64,000 nucleotides of DNA from Bacteroidia bacterium (GCA_016787705.1 JAEUTP010000002.1:62001-126000), one strand, 5' to 3'. Shown: positions 8,703 through 18,713, numbered from the stretch's first letter. Program-made: numbers and translations. Notes: generated by a model from the letters alone, not told the origin.

Positions 8703-10475
8703 ATGAAAAAATTATTTACCCTTGCTTTTGTATTAATTGCATTAAACTTTTTGGCTCAAACCCCGCCGGTTATTGAAGGAACTTACGCTCCTGTGCGTAA
8801 CACATCTGTAAAACAAGTTTGGGATACTACTATTAGTTCCTTATCCATTCCCGGTATAGGCCCAAACCAGGTATGGGATTATACATTTGCTAACAACCAA
8901 TTTTTAAATGTTTGCGATACCCTGCCGTATAAGGTATTAGATATCCAAACAACACCACATCATCAATATTTTCCTCAGGCTAATTTAGCGGGCTTTTTGC
9001 GCACACCTTTCAAAACTAACGGTTCCGATTCATTATATAATTTTTGGGCTGTGAATCAAGGCTCTAACGGAACTTATCTGGTTGGAGGATTCAATGAGTC
9101 ATACATGTTTGATTCTACAATTGTATTCTCTAACCCTGAATATTTTTCTCCCCAATTAATTTCTTACGGAAATGTAATTCAGGATACATCGGTATATGTT
9201 GGATATGCAAAGAATGTTGCAGGTTTTAAGGCAAAAACAAAAGGGAGAAAAATAAAAACCACTACCTATGTTGGTTATGGAACTTTAAAACTTCCAAATG
9301 GAACTTACAACAATGTTGCATTGCTTCGCGAAAATAACAACCGTATTGATAGTATTTTTGTGGATATTTTTAATAATAATAATTACACTTTTTTTACAAC
9401 CAATAGTGGTACTTCTAAAGTATATCAATTTTTAAGAAACAATACATTTGGTTCTAATTATTTAATGATGTTGAATTGTAATCCGGCTAATACAATTGTA
9501 GAATTTGGCTGGTACACGATACCGGTTGACATTGGATCAATTAGCGGTAATGTATATACTAACGCAAGTGAATCAACTCCTGTAACAGATGGAGAAATGT
9601 ACCTGTACCGTGAAAATTCGAATTTTGCGAAAAATGATATTCTTGCAAAAACTACTCTGAACAGCAGCGGTTATTATAAATTCGACAGTATTCCTTATGG
9701 TGAATACCGTATTTGCGTTCGCCCTAATACAACCACTTATCCAAACGCCAACATTACTTATTTTGGAGATACAACCAACTGGATAGACGCCACAGCAATT
9801 ATTACAACTACCACAACTTCGCCCGGCCATAAGATACATTTGCAATACCATGGCACCCCTGTTGGTTCAAATGTAATTGAGGGAACATTGGGTCAGGATA
9901 ATTCAATTTTTAAAACAATGGGCACTCACTTTTCAAATCCTATTCCAAGCATTGGCGTAGTGGTTAAGAAAAATCCGGGCTCAAGCGCTGCCAGAATGGG
10001 TATTACCAATTCAAACGGTACATTTAGCGTTGCTGCTTTGGATGATGGCAACTATACTTTGTTTGTTGATATTCCGGGCCTTCACCACGCCGGTACATAT
10101 AACTTTAGCGTAAATAACGGCAGTGTTATTAACGGACTTGATTTTACAGTTGGTACAGATTCTATTCACCCAATAAATGCAACCGTTGGTATTAAAGAAT
10201 TTAAAAAATCTTCAACCGGTTTTATGATGGCTTATCCAAACCCTTATACAACAGCCGCAACAATTGCTGTAAACTTACCTTCTTTTTCAAAAATACTTTT
10301 AGAGGTGTATGATGTGCTTGGTAAAAAAGTTCAAACATTGGATAATTCAGAAAAACAACAAGGAGTGCACAAATATAATTTCAGTGCAAAAAGTTTAAAT
10401 TACAGCGCGGGTATGTACTTTGTTAAACTAACTATTGATAATTCAACTGATGTTATTAAGATCATTGAACAGTAA
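8703..10475 (+). CDS. T9SS-secreted protein, copy 1 of tandem pair
   Basis: 590 residues. Signal peptide (1-19, cleaved after LNFLAQ), an N-terminal beta-rich region of unknown family (20-275), a carboxypeptidase/SdrD-type beta-sandwich (about 280-390, GSISGNVY..GYYKFDSIPYGEY), a second similar sandwich (about 395-485) and a Por sorting domain (about 508-590, MAYPNP..VYDVLGKKVQ..GMYFVKL). The sorting domain directs export through the type IX system and attachment to, or release from, the cell surface. Cargo function is not recognisable. From about residue 280 onward it is roughly 90 % identical to the next protein, the N-terminal part clearly less. Confidence 0.8.
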   Translation: MKKLFTLAFVLIALNFLAQTPPVIEGTYAPVRNTSVKQVWDTTISSLSIPGIGPNQVWDYTFANNQFLNVCDTLPYKVLDIQTTPHHQYFPQANLAGFLRTPFKTNGSDSLYNFWAVNQGSNGTYLVGGFNESYMFDSTIVFSNPEYFSPQLISYGNVIQDTSVYVGYAKNVAGFKAKTKGRKIKTTTYVGYGTLKLPNGTYNNVALLRENNNRIDSIFVDIFNNNNYTFFTTNSGTSKVYQFLRNNTFGSNYLMMLNCNPANTIVEFGWYTIPVDIGSISGNVYTNASESTPVTDGEMYLYRENSNFAKNDILAKTTLNSSGYYKFDSIPYGEYRICVRPNTTTYPNANITYFGDTTNWIDATAIITTTTTSPGHKIHLQYHGTPVGSNVIEGTLGQDNSIFKTMGTHFSNPIPSIGVVVKKNPGSSAARMGITNSNGTFSVAALDDGNYTLFVDIPGLHHAGTYNFSVNNGSVINGLDFTVGTDSIHPINATVGIKEFKKSSTGFMMAYPNPYTTAATIAVNLPSFSKILLEVYDVLGKKVQTLDNSEKQQGVHKYNFSAKSLNYSAGMYFVKLTIDNSTDVIKIIEQ

Positions 10476-10495
10476 AACTTAAAAATAAAACTTAA

Positions 10496-12277
10496 ATGAA
10501 AAAACTATTCGCGCTTTTTTTGATATTTAACGCAATTACATTTTTTGCGCAAACACCTCCGGTTATTGAAGGCACATACTACCCGGTAAGAAACACATCT
10601 ATTAAACAGGTATGGGATACAACCGCGGGCTCTATGGCTATTCCATCCGTTGGGCCAAATCAGGTTTGGGATTACAGGTTTTCAAACAACCAGTTTTTAC
10701 ATGTTTGCGATACACTTAGATTTAAAATTTTAGACCCCGCAAACACGCCTTACCACCAATATTTTCCTACTGCCAACCAGGCAGCTTTTATCAGATCGCC
10801 ATTTAAAGGAGGTGTTTCCGATTCGTTATACTACTATTTTAAACATAGCGTTAACGACGTTTCAATAATCGGCGGCTTCAATATTCAAAATAAATACGAT
10901 TCAACGATCACCTACTCTAATACTGAATTCTATGCGCCTTCTCAAATGATCTATAACTCTACGTTTACAGATACGGCAAGATATGTTGGCTATGCCAACC
11001 ACTACAACTACTTATCAAGCACTTATAAAGTTAAACTAAGAGGTTGCAAAATAAAAACAGTTCAGTATGTTGGTTATGGCACATTAAAGCTTCCAAATTT
11101 TACTTATAATAATGTAGCCCTTATTAAAGAAAGTTATGTTATTAAAGACAGTGTATATGTGGATTTTGCAAACAACGGAAACTATATTAATACAGGTCAG
11201 GTTCAATCTGCTACAACTATTGTTTACCAGTTTTTCAGAAACAATACGTTTGGTTCAGCTTACCTGGCGTACCTTGCTGCCAATTCATCAAACACCCAGG
11301 TATCTTATGGCTGGTACACATTACCGGTTGACTTCGGATCAATAAGCGGTAACGTATATACAGATGCATCAGAAACAACGCCTGTAACAGATGGTGAAAT
11401 GTACTTATACCGCGAAAATTCAAACTTCGCAAAAAATGACATCCTTGCAAAAACTACAGTAAATAGCAGTGGTTATTATAAATTCGACAGCATTCCTTAC
11501 GGTGAATACCGTATTTGCGTTCGTCCTAATACCACAACCTATCCAAACGCTAACATTACTTATTTTGGCGATACAACCAATTGGATAGATGCAACGCCAA
11601 TTATTACAACAACTACTACTTCATCCGGACACAAGATCCACTTGCAATATCACAGTACACCGGTAGGTTTAAATATTATTGAAGGAAATCTTAATCAGGA
11701 TAATTCTATCTTTAAAACAATGGGTGTGCATTTTTCAAACCCTATTCCAAGTATTGGTGTGGTGGTTAAGAAAAATCCCGGCTCAAGCGCTGCCAGAATG
11801 GGTATTACCAACTCGAGCGGTACGTTTAGCGTTCCGGCTTTGGATGATGGCAATTATACGTTGTTTGTAGATATTCCGGGCTTACACCATGCAGGTACTT
11901 ACACATTTAGTGTAAACAATGGTAGTGTTATTAACGGCCTTGATTTTACAGTTGGTACAGATTCTATTCATCCAACAAACACAACAGTTGGCATTAAAGA
12001 ACTTAAAAGATCATCAACAGGCTTTATGACTGCTTTTCCAAATCCTTACACAACAGCTGCAACGATTGCTGTAAACTTACCTTCTTCTTCAAAAATACTT
12101 TTAGAAGTGTATGATGTGCTTGGTAAAAAAATCCAAACACTGGATAATTCAGAAAAACCACAAGGTATTCACAAATATAATTTTAGTGCAAAAAATTTAA
12201 ATTACAGCTCAGGAATGTATTTTGTTAAGCTTACAATAGGCAATACAACCGATGTTCTTAAAATTGTAGAACAATAA
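10496..12277 (+). CDS. T9SS-secreted protein, copy 2 of tandem pair
   Basis: 593 residues with the same order as copy 1: signal peptide (1-19), variable N-terminal region, two beta-sandwich modules and a C-terminal sorting domain (TAFPNP..VYDVLGKKIQ..GMYFVKL). It starts 20 bp after copy 1 and both probably share the promoter upstream of copy 1. A terminator follows. The sharp contrast between the variable N-terminal halves and near-identical C-terminal halves suggests gene conversion or selection for different surface ligands. Confidence 0.8.
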   Translation: MKKLFALFLIFNAITFFAQTPPVIEGTYYPVRNTSIKQVWDTTAGSMAIPSVGPNQVWDYRFSNNQFLHVCDTLRFKILDPANTPYHQYFPTANQAAFIRSPFKGGVSDSLYYYFKHSVNDVSIIGGFNIQNKYDSTITYSNTEFYAPSQMIYNSTFTDTARYVGYANHYNYLSSTYKVKLRGCKIKTVQYVGYGTLKLPNFTYNNVALIKESYVIKDSVYVDFANNGNYINTGQVQSATTIVYQFFRNNTFGSAYLAYLAANSSNTQVSYGWYTLPVDFGSISGNVYTDASETTPVTDGEMYLYRENSNFAKNDILAKTTVNSSGYYKFDSIPYGEYRICVRPNTTTYPNANITYFGDTTNWIDATPIITTTTTSSGHKIHLQYHSTPVGLNIIEGNLNQDNSIFKTMGVHFSNPIPSIGVVVKKNPGSSAARMGITNSSGTFSVPALDDGNYTLFVDIPGLHHAGTYTFSVNNGSVINGLDFTVGTDSIHPTNTTVGIKELKRSSTGFMTAFPNPYTTAATIAVNLPSSSKILLEVYDVLGKKIQTLDNSEKPQGIHKYNFSAKNLNYSSGMYFVKLTIGNTTDVLKIVEQ

Positions 12278-12292
12278 GCCTTCTTCCTTTTA

Positions 12293-12331
12293 AAAAAACG
12301 CCTTGTTAATAATTACCAGGGCGTTTTTTAT
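12293..12331 (+). terminator. terminator after the tandem T9SS genes
   Basis: Stem AAAAACGCC / GGCGTTTTT with an approximately 17-base loop, ending in six T residues. Confidence 0.75.
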
Positions 12332-12406
12332 TTGGTCAATTGCATAAAAATCAAATTCTTATATCTAATTTAGGGCTTACAAATTTCAGAAACTGGTTAT
12401 TGTTTA

Positions 12407-15400
12407 ATGTATAGATCTTTAAATAGAATTTTCTTTTTTCTTTTATTATGTGTTTTAGTTTTTAATTCTAAAGCGCAAATCTATCCTTTTTCAAATCATA
12501 CAGTTGAAAACGGTTTATCACAAGGACAAATATTATCCGTTTTCCAGGCTGATGACGGCGTAATGTGGTTTGGCACCAGTGGTGGCGGCATTACTAAATA
12601 TGATGGAAGATCTTATGAATATATTACAGATAAAAATGGGCTTGCCGATAATGTTGTATTCTGTATTACAAAAGATAAAAATGGCCGTGTATTAATTGCT
12701 ACCAATAATGGTCTGTCAGTTTATGATCCAAAAAACATTTCAAAAGACAAAACAAAACAATTTACAAATTATACTACCAAAAATGGTTTAAGCGATAACC
12801 GGATATTTTACATCTTGGTAGATGAAAATAATGAAGCGATTTTAGGCACTGCAAGAGGACTTTCAACATTTAAAGATAATAGTTGTGGTATTTTAAAATT
12901 GGACGATCAAACGGATAGTGTTTCGGTATTTCATGTTTTAAAAGACGGCAAAACTGGCTTATGGTTAAGTACATTGGGCAACGGTATATTTAATTACAAT
13001 GGCAAAACATTAAAAAATTATACTACAAAAGACGGTGTACAAAATGATATGGTATTTTCTGTCATGAAAAGCAATACAAATACGTTTTGGTTTTTTACAG
13101 GTGAGGGATTATCAGAACTAAAAAATGAAAAAATACAAAAGATCAATCCGGGTAATATTGATACTAATGCAACCTACTACAGCTACTACAAGGATAACAC
13201 TAATGCTACATGGCTGGCAACAAACATTGCACTTGTAAAAATTAATAGCAATGGCAAGGTTGTGGTCTTTAGAAAAAAGAATGGCTTGACAGATAATAGT
13301 GTATGGAAGATCTTCCAGGATCGAGAAAGCAATTTATGGTTTGCATCCGATCAAAACGGTGTATCAAAATTAAGCAGCGAACGTTTTTTTATGTACACTA
13401 CCAAAGATGGCTTATTATTTGATGAAGTAAAAAATGTTCATCAAAATAAAAATGGTGATTACTGGATTAGCTCAAAATTGGGCATAAGCATTTTAAAAGA
13501 AAATGATGTTGTAAACTACACCTATAAAGAATTAGGTGGCAATGCAGATATTTGGGATCTTACCGAAGATAAAATTGGAAATTATTTAATTGGCACAGGC
13601 AACGGTTTGCTAATATATAATGGCCAATCATTTAAACGTATTACCTGTAAAGATAAAGAAAGCCCTATGAACACCATTTTTGAAGTGTTTGTAGATAATA
13701 ACGGTGTTACCTGGTTAGGCACACCCATTGGTGTGGCTATTATAAAAGATGGATACATACAGCCATTGAATAGTATAGCAATAACAAAAAATTATGTGAA
13801 TAAAATTTTTCAGGATAGCAAAGGCGATTATTGGTTTTGCACAGATGATGGATTATACAAATACAACGGCTTAAACTTAAAACATTTTACTGAGGCTGAT
13901 CAATTTACACAAAAACGTGTACGTGATATTATTGAAGATAAAGATCACAATTATTGGTTAGCTACAAGCAATGGGCTCTACAAATACAGCAATGCCAGAT
14001 TTACCAATGTTAGCGATAAATTATCACTTACATCCCAAGAGATCTATTCTATAATAACAGATAAAGATAATTTTCTTTGGGTAGGCCTGGTAAACGGTAT
14101 TGCTAAAATTGAAATAAAAAATAACGATTTTAAAATTCGTACTTATGTAAGCGAAGATGGTTTTATTGGTCAGGGTTGCAGTCAAAATGCAATGATAGTT
14201 GATAAGAATGGCAGGATAGTTATTGGCACTTCAAAAGGATTAATGATGTACCAGGCTGAGTATGACCGGGCAAATAATTTAGAACCTGCAACAAAATTAA
14301 AAAACATCGAACTCTTTTTCCAGGAAACAGATTGGAACCAGTATACTGATTCAATTAACAACAATATTCCTTTTAATTTAGATCTTCCTTACGACAAAAA
14401 TTACCTTACATTTAATTTTATTGGTGTTAGTTTAATTGCACCCGAAAAAGTGAGTTATAAATACATGCTAAAGGGCATTGATAAAGACTGGCGCACATCG
14501 TTTAAAACAGAAGCATCCTATTCAAACATTCCGCCGGGTAATTATGAATTTATTTTATTGGCAAATAATGGTGAAGGTGTTTGGAACAAAGAACCCATTA
14601 CGTTTAAATTTTCTATTAAACCACCATTCTGGCGTACCTGGTGGTTCTATTCATTAATAGCTGCTATCATATTAATGGGTATTTATTCTTATTTCAAAAT
14701 AAGAACTGCTAACATCCAGATATTAAAACAAAACGAGATCATTGAAGAAAAAAATGGGGCCCTACAACATGCCAATAACGAGATCGCTGAAAAAAATCAA
14801 AACATTACGGATAGTATTAATTACGCTAAACGCATTCAACAAAGTTTTTTAACTTCCGAAAAAGTAATTGATCAGTTTTTAAAAGAGTATTTTATTTTAT
14901 TTAAACCCCGCGATATTGTTAGTGGTGATTTTTACATGGCATTTGATCTGCCCGACAGAACCATTGTTGTTTGTGCCGATTGTACCGGCCATGGTATTCC
15001 CGGAGCATTTATGAGTTTAATCGGTATTAGTTTATTGAACGAGATCTCGCGGGCAAAAGTGATTTTAAATACTTCAGAAATATTGGAAGAATTAAGAAGC
15101 AGAATTATTACAGCCCTTAATCCTGACAGAACAGAAACAGGTGGTAAAGACGGCATGGATATTTCTTTGATCTCTGTTTTTAAGAAAACAGATAACGGTA
15201 AAATTAAAATTCATTTCTCAGGTGCAAACACTGCCATACAAATAGTTTCAGGCGAAGGTAATACTGCGAAATTAGTTGAGTTTAAAGGTGATAAACAACC
15301 CGTTGGTTATTATTCAAACATGAAACCTTTTACACAACAAGAGATAATAGCTCAAAAAGGTGATATCATTTACATGTACACTGATGGCTACGCAGACCAG

Positions 15401-15577
15401 TTTGGTGGGTCAAAAGGAAAAAAATTCATGTCGAAACAGTTAAAGCACAAGATAACTTCTGTTTGCCATTTACCATTAAAAGAACAAAAAAATCAATTAG
15501 AAAACGTACTTACCAACTGGCAGGGTAAATTAGAACAGGTGGATGATGTAACTGTGATTGGAATAAAATTAAATTAA
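12407..15577 (+). CDS. two-component propeller / Y_Y_Y / SpoIIE-type PP2C sensor phosphatase
   Basis: 1056 residues. Signal peptide (1-24); a large periplasmic beta-propeller of Reg_prop repeats (about 30-625, many copies of GLS..I..I..D..G..W.GT..G); a Y_Y_Y domain (about 660-735); one membrane helix (about 744-765); a coiled linker ending in SINYAKRIQQSFL; and a cytoplasmic PP2C/SpoIIE domain (about 825-1056). Metal-binding acidic residues are present in DIVSGDFY, ADCTGHGIPGAFMS, KDGMDISLISV, YTDGYADQFGG and DDVTVIGI, so the phosphatase should be active. The likely role is transmembrane sensing followed by dephosphorylation of a serine/threonine phosphoprotein, perhaps an anti-sigma antagonist; the target is not in this window. 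It carries the output domain that the two upstream TPR proteins lack. Confidence 0.88.
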   Translation: MYRSLNRIFFFLLLCVLVFNSKAQIYPFSNHTVENGLSQGQILSVFQADDGVMWFGTSGGGITKYDGRSYEYITDKNGLADNVVFCITKDKNGRVLIATNNGLSVYDPKNISKDKTKQFTNYTTKNGLSDNRIFYILVDENNEAILGTARGLSTFKDNSCGILKLDDQTDSVSVFHVLKDGKTGLWLSTLGNGIFNYNGKTLKNYTTKDGVQNDMVFSVMKSNTNTFWFFTGEGLSELKNEKIQKINPGNIDTNATYYSYYKDNTNATWLATNIALVKINSNGKVVVFRKKNGLTDNSVWKIFQDRESNLWFASDQNGVSKLSSERFFMYTTKDGLLFDEVKNVHQNKNGDYWISSKLGISILKENDVVNYTYKELGGNADIWDLTEDKIGNYLIGTGNGLLIYNGQSFKRITCKDKESPMNTIFEVFVDNNGVTWLGTPIGVAIIKDGYIQPLNSIAITKNYVNKIFQDSKGDYWFCTDDGLYKYNGLNLKHFTEADQFTQKRVRDIIEDKDHNYWLATSNGLYKYSNARFTNVSDKLSLTSQEIYSIITDKDNFLWVGLVNGIAKIEIKNNDFKIRTYVSEDGFIGQGCSQNAMIVDKNGRIVIGTSKGLMMYQAEYDRANNLEPATKLKNIELFFQETDWNQYTDSINNNIPFNLDLPYDKNYLTFNFIGVSLIAPEKVSYKYMLKGIDKDWRTSFKTEASYSNIPPGNYEFILLANNGEGVWNKEPITFKFSIKPPFWRTWWFYSLIAAIILMGIYSYFKIRTANIQILKQNEIIEEKNGALQHANNEIAEKNQNITDSINYAKRIQQSFLTSEKVIDQFLKEYFILFKPRDIVSGDFYMAFDLPDRTIVVCADCTGHGIPGAFMSLIGISLLNEISRAKVILNTSEILEELRSRIITALNPDRTETGGKDGMDISLISVFKKTDNGKIKIHFSGANTAIQIVSGEGNTAKLVEFKGDKQPVGYYSNMKPFTQQEIIAQKGDIIYMYTDGYADQFGGSKGKKFMSKQLKHKITSVCHLPLKEQKNQLENVLTNWQGKLEQVDDVTVIGIKLN

Positions 15578-15580
15578 TTT

Positions 15581-16006
15581 TTACTGCTCCATCGGATAAT
15601 CCTTGGCTACCCAATCAGGCTTAATACCTTCGGGTAGCTCCAATACCTTAGCGTTTTTAAATCCTGCGGAAATAACAGCATCATACGCCGGTTTTATGTT
15701 TGGGCAACTTGCATAAGAACAGCAACCGCAATAAACAACAACAGTTCTATTCTTATTTTCCATTGCAAGCGTAGATTTTATTTTTTCTATACCTGTAACA
15801 CTTGTTGCTCTTCCAACATCCACGGCACCTTTAATTAATTCCATTGGTCCAACATTCAAAACCAATGGTTTATCTTTAGCATTTGTATTTATCTTATCGG
15901 CCAACTCTTTTGTTGGCATTAATTGCTCTTTGCTCCATAGAGGAGTTTGGCTATAAGAAATAACAGTTCCGGCAATAACTAAAAAAAGCGTAGCTAATTT
16001 TTTCAT
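15581..16006 (-). CDS. periplasmic rhodanese-like protein
   Basis: 141 residues with a signal peptide (1-19, ending SYSQ). Residues about 45-130 have a rhodanese-like plan: PLVLNVGP, then VVVYCGCCSYASCP with the candidate catalytic cysteine in the loop after the central strand, then GFKNAKVLELPEGI. The four-cysteine cluster CGCC..SC is unusual and could bind metal or form disulfides. The gene is convergent with the PP2C gene (3 bases between stop codons). Sulfurtransferase activity is inferred only from fold similarity. Confidence 0.65.
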   Translation of the reverse strand: MKKLATLFLVIAGTVISYSQTPLWSKEQLMPTKELADKINTNAKDKPLVLNVGPMELIKGAVDVGRATSVTGIEKIKSTLAMENKNRTVVVYCGCCSYASCPNIKPAYDAVISAGFKNAKVLELPEGIKPDWVAKDYPMEQ

Positions 16007-16091
16007 ATCATATGTTTATAAAATCGAAGGTATATAAAATGAAGGTCGATAAAATTTAAAAAATGCTAAAAAACATTGTACTTTTAAGCAA

Positions 16092-16565
16092 ATGCTAAAA
16101 AAATTAACTTTTTACATAGGTGCAATTATATCAATTTATTTTCACAATAACTTACAGGCTCAAATAATTGCAATACAAGTTGAACCGCAAACATTTTATT
16201 GTCCAGGTCTTCCGAAAGACACTTTAAATAAAGTTTATATCCATGGCAGGGTTACGCGCCAGGGTGAACCTAAAACCTATCTTGCAAAAGCTAACGTGCA
16301 AATAAAAAATACCGATATTTCTATCTCAACCGATAGTCTTGGTTATTACTGGTTAGATATTAGTGAAATGAGCGATATAACAAAAAATTACGTTGTACAA
16401 TGCAGTTTTGTAAATCATCAGTCTGTAGAAAAAATAATAGATCTTAAAATACAAAAAACAACTGTTGTTAATTTTGAATTAACACTAAACGGAGGCATTT
16501 CATCGCATGAAGCAACGCAAGTAAAACCAACTAAAAAGAAAAAGAAAAGCCGTAAACACAAATAA
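16092..16565 (+). CDS. secreted CarboxypepD_reg-like domain protein
   Basis: 157 residues: signal peptide (1-24, ending LQA), one beta-sandwich of the carboxypeptidase regulatory type (about 50-132, VYIHGRVTRQG..STDSLGYYWLDI) and a very basic tail KKKKKSRKHK. The tail could hold the protein to nucleic acid or anionic envelope components. A TACTTTTA box ends only five bases before the ATG, so the transcript may have almost no leader. Function unknown. Confidence 0.6.
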   Translation: MLKKLTFYIGAIISIYFHNNLQAQIIAIQVEPQTFYCPGLPKDTLNKVYIHGRVTRQGEPKTYLAKANVQIKNTDISISTDSLGYYWLDISEMSDITKNYVVQCSFVNHQSVEKIIDLKIQKTTVVNFELTLNGGISSHEATQVKPTKKKKKSRKHK

Positions 16566-16617
16566 TTATTTTTTGCAGAATATTAAAAAAATAGTACTTA
16601 CTCTATTTCGTTTACAC

Positions 16618-16935
16618 TTTTGAGTTTCTGTTATTCTCATTCCTTCTTCCAAAATACCAACTCATTAAATACAGCTTTTAAAACAGCAAAAGCCGATACA
16701 ACAGAACTTCGTTTATTGTATTTATTAAGTAACCAATGTAATGAACCGACTATTTTAAAATAGACGATATCAGACCTCATACCTGCAGGTACCATTGTAA
16801 AAACATCTCTAAATTTAAGTATCATTAAAAACAACGCGTCATCAAAATTTAACTATCGAAGAAAAACAAAAAATGATCCTCTATAGTATCCATTATGCCA
16901 AATGTATTCAAAAAACCAACAGAAAAAATATTTAG
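16618..16935 (+). pseudogene. relic of a third TPR signalling gene with large internal deletion
   Basis: Translation of 16623-16758 gives LSF-like signal residues followed by SFFQNTNSLN, AFKTAKADTTELRLLYLLSN and CNEPTILK. These align with the N-terminus of the TPR gene at 6878 (DSLKLILKTTKSDTIKLNTL and CKTPDIL). A stop codon follows, then scrambled sequence, and 16848-16935 encodes IEEKQKMILYSIHYAKCIQ, matching the C-terminal stub IIEEKQKEILDSIRYAKRIQ. All TPRs and the membrane helix are missing. This is a deletion relic, not a functional gene. Confidence 0.65.
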
Positions 16936-16963
16936 AAAAAATTTAAAACAACGATAAAAAAGT

Positions 16964-16971
16964 TATCTTTA
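16964..16971 (+). promoter_or_regulatory. -7 box TATCTTTA
   Basis: TATCTTTA, 18 bases before the ATG of the sulfotransferase-like gene. No -33 TTG seen at the right distance. Confidence 0.4.
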
Positions 16972-16989
16972 ATATACTATTGTTTCACT

Positions 16990-18582
16990 ATGATTATCAA
17001 AATAAAAATACTATTTGTCTTTTTATTATTTACACAACTACGGTTTCTGGCGCAAATATTACCCACCTACTCCGTAACAGCTTCAACCCCGCAATCTACA
17101 GGTTATTATTTTACTACTCCTATTAAGGTTGGCACCAGTTCAGCATCAATAATTCCAACACAAATGATTCTTGATAATTATGGAAATTTAGTGTATTATA
17201 AAAAATTCCCTGTTGGCGGAAGTAGCGATTTTAAATTACAATCCAATGGTCTTATTTCTTACAGCAGTAATAATAAGTTTTATTTAGTAGATAGTACATT
17301 TAACATTGTTGATTCTGTTGTACCCAAGAACGGAGTTTTGTTTGACGGCCATGACATACAAATTTTACCAAATGGAAACTTCTTGATCCTGGGAATGGAG
17401 AAAGTAATAATGAATTTAAGTTCGTACAATTATTTTGGTCCGAATAATACTAGCCCCGGTAGCAATTCTGCTACTGTTACCTGTGGTGTAATACAAGAAC
17501 AGGATGCCGCAAAGAATGTTGTGTTTGAGTGGCATTGTAAAGATCATTATAGCTTTAGTGATGTTGATCCGACATGGTTATCGAGTCCTGCTAATGTTGA
17601 TTGGACACACCTTAACGCTGTTGAAAAGGATAACGATGGCAATTATTTACTTTCAACAAGGCACTTTAATGAAATAACAAAAATAAATAAAAATACCGGT
17701 CTCATTATTTGGCGTTTAGGTGGTAACGCCAACCAGTTTACGTTTGCAAATGATGTACAAAAATTTATAGGTCAGCACGATATAAGACGACTTACAAATG
17801 GCAACATCACTTTGTTTGATAATGGAAAGCTATCGCCTCCTCATGCAGCAACTGCAAAAGAGTATCAATTAAATGAAACGACACTAACTGCAAATCTTGT
17901 ATGGAGTTATATTGAAGACAATAGTAAATTTAGCCGTTCGCTTGGTAACCATCAGCGTTTAAACAACGGAAATACATTGGTAAATTATGGAACCCTCAAT
18001 AATTCGGATATTATTTTTAATGTGGTAACTAATACGGGTACAAAAATATTTGAGCTTATTTTTGCCGACACCTTGCGATCTTATCGCTCTTTTAATTACC
18101 CTGCTCTTCCCTGGAAACTAAACCGCCCACAAATTAATTGTTATTCGTTGGGCGGACAAACTTACCTTGATGCGGGAAATGGTTATGCAAATTATTTGTG
18201 GAATACAGGCGCCATAACACAAACCATTTTAATTAACGGTACGGGTACATATTCCGTTTTTGTGCCTAAAGGTCAGGGCGGTTTTATTTCGTCACCACCA
18301 TTTATTATTACAAATTTAAGTACCGCATGTGTTACTGCAATAAATGAGAATATATTTAACTCTCAGCTTATTGAAATTTCTCCTAACCCTGCCTCAGATG
18401 TTTTAGAAATAAAAGCATATGGTTCTAAAATTTATTTAGAGTTATTTGATTTTCTTGGAAAATGCGTTAAAAACGAAGAATATGATAACCAATATGAGGT
18501 TCTTTTATCGCTTAGCGACCTACAAAGCGGTATTTACCTTTTAAAAGTAAACAACCTAACCAAAAAAATAATTAAACAATAA
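16990..18582 (+). CDS. arylsulfotransferase-like T9SS-secreted protein
   Basis: 530 residues. Signal peptide (1-20, ending RFLAQ). Residues about 25-380 match the arylsulfate sulfotransferase (ASST) propeller: FDGHDIQILPNGNFLIL, VDWTHLNAVEKDNDGNYLLS, GLIIWRLGG, GQHDIRRLTNGNITLFDNG and GNHQRLNNGNTLV; the repeated histidines line the ASST active site. Residues about 385-440 form a small linker domain and 455-530 are a Por sorting domain (ISPNPASDVLEI..ELFDFLGK..GIYLLKV). Likely a surface or extracellular enzyme; transfer of sulfate between phenols is known for ASST, but whether this one is active is not shown. Confidence 0.8.
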   Translation: MIIKIKILFVFLLFTQLRFLAQILPTYSVTASTPQSTGYYFTTPIKVGTSSASIIPTQMILDNYGNLVYYKKFPVGGSSDFKLQSNGLISYSSNNKFYLVDSTFNIVDSVVPKNGVLFDGHDIQILPNGNFLILGMEKVIMNLSSYNYFGPNNTSPGSNSATVTCGVIQEQDAAKNVVFEWHCKDHYSFSDVDPTWLSSPANVDWTHLNAVEKDNDGNYLLSTRHFNEITKINKNTGLIIWRLGGNANQFTFANDVQKFIGQHDIRRLTNGNITLFDNGKLSPPHAATAKEYQLNETTLTANLVWSYIEDNSKFSRSLGNHQRLNNGNTLVNYGTLNNSDIIFNVVTNTGTKIFELIFADTLRSYRSFNYPALPWKLNRPQINCYSLGGQTYLDAGNGYANYLWNTGAITQTILINGTGTYSVFVPKGQGGFISSPPFIITNLSTACVTAINENIFNSQLIEISPNPASDVLEIKAYGSKIYLELFDFLGKCVKNEEYDNQYEVLLSLSDLQSGIYLLKVNNLTKKIIKQ

Positions 18583-18713
18583 CTTAACTTTTTCTCTAAT
18601 TGTTTGTTGAATGATCGCAATTTATTCCGAAGTGTGAATAAGTCGTCACAATTTAGTTACATCAAATCTATTCAAAAAATATAACTTAACGGTAAATCTT
18701 TAATGAGGTAATC

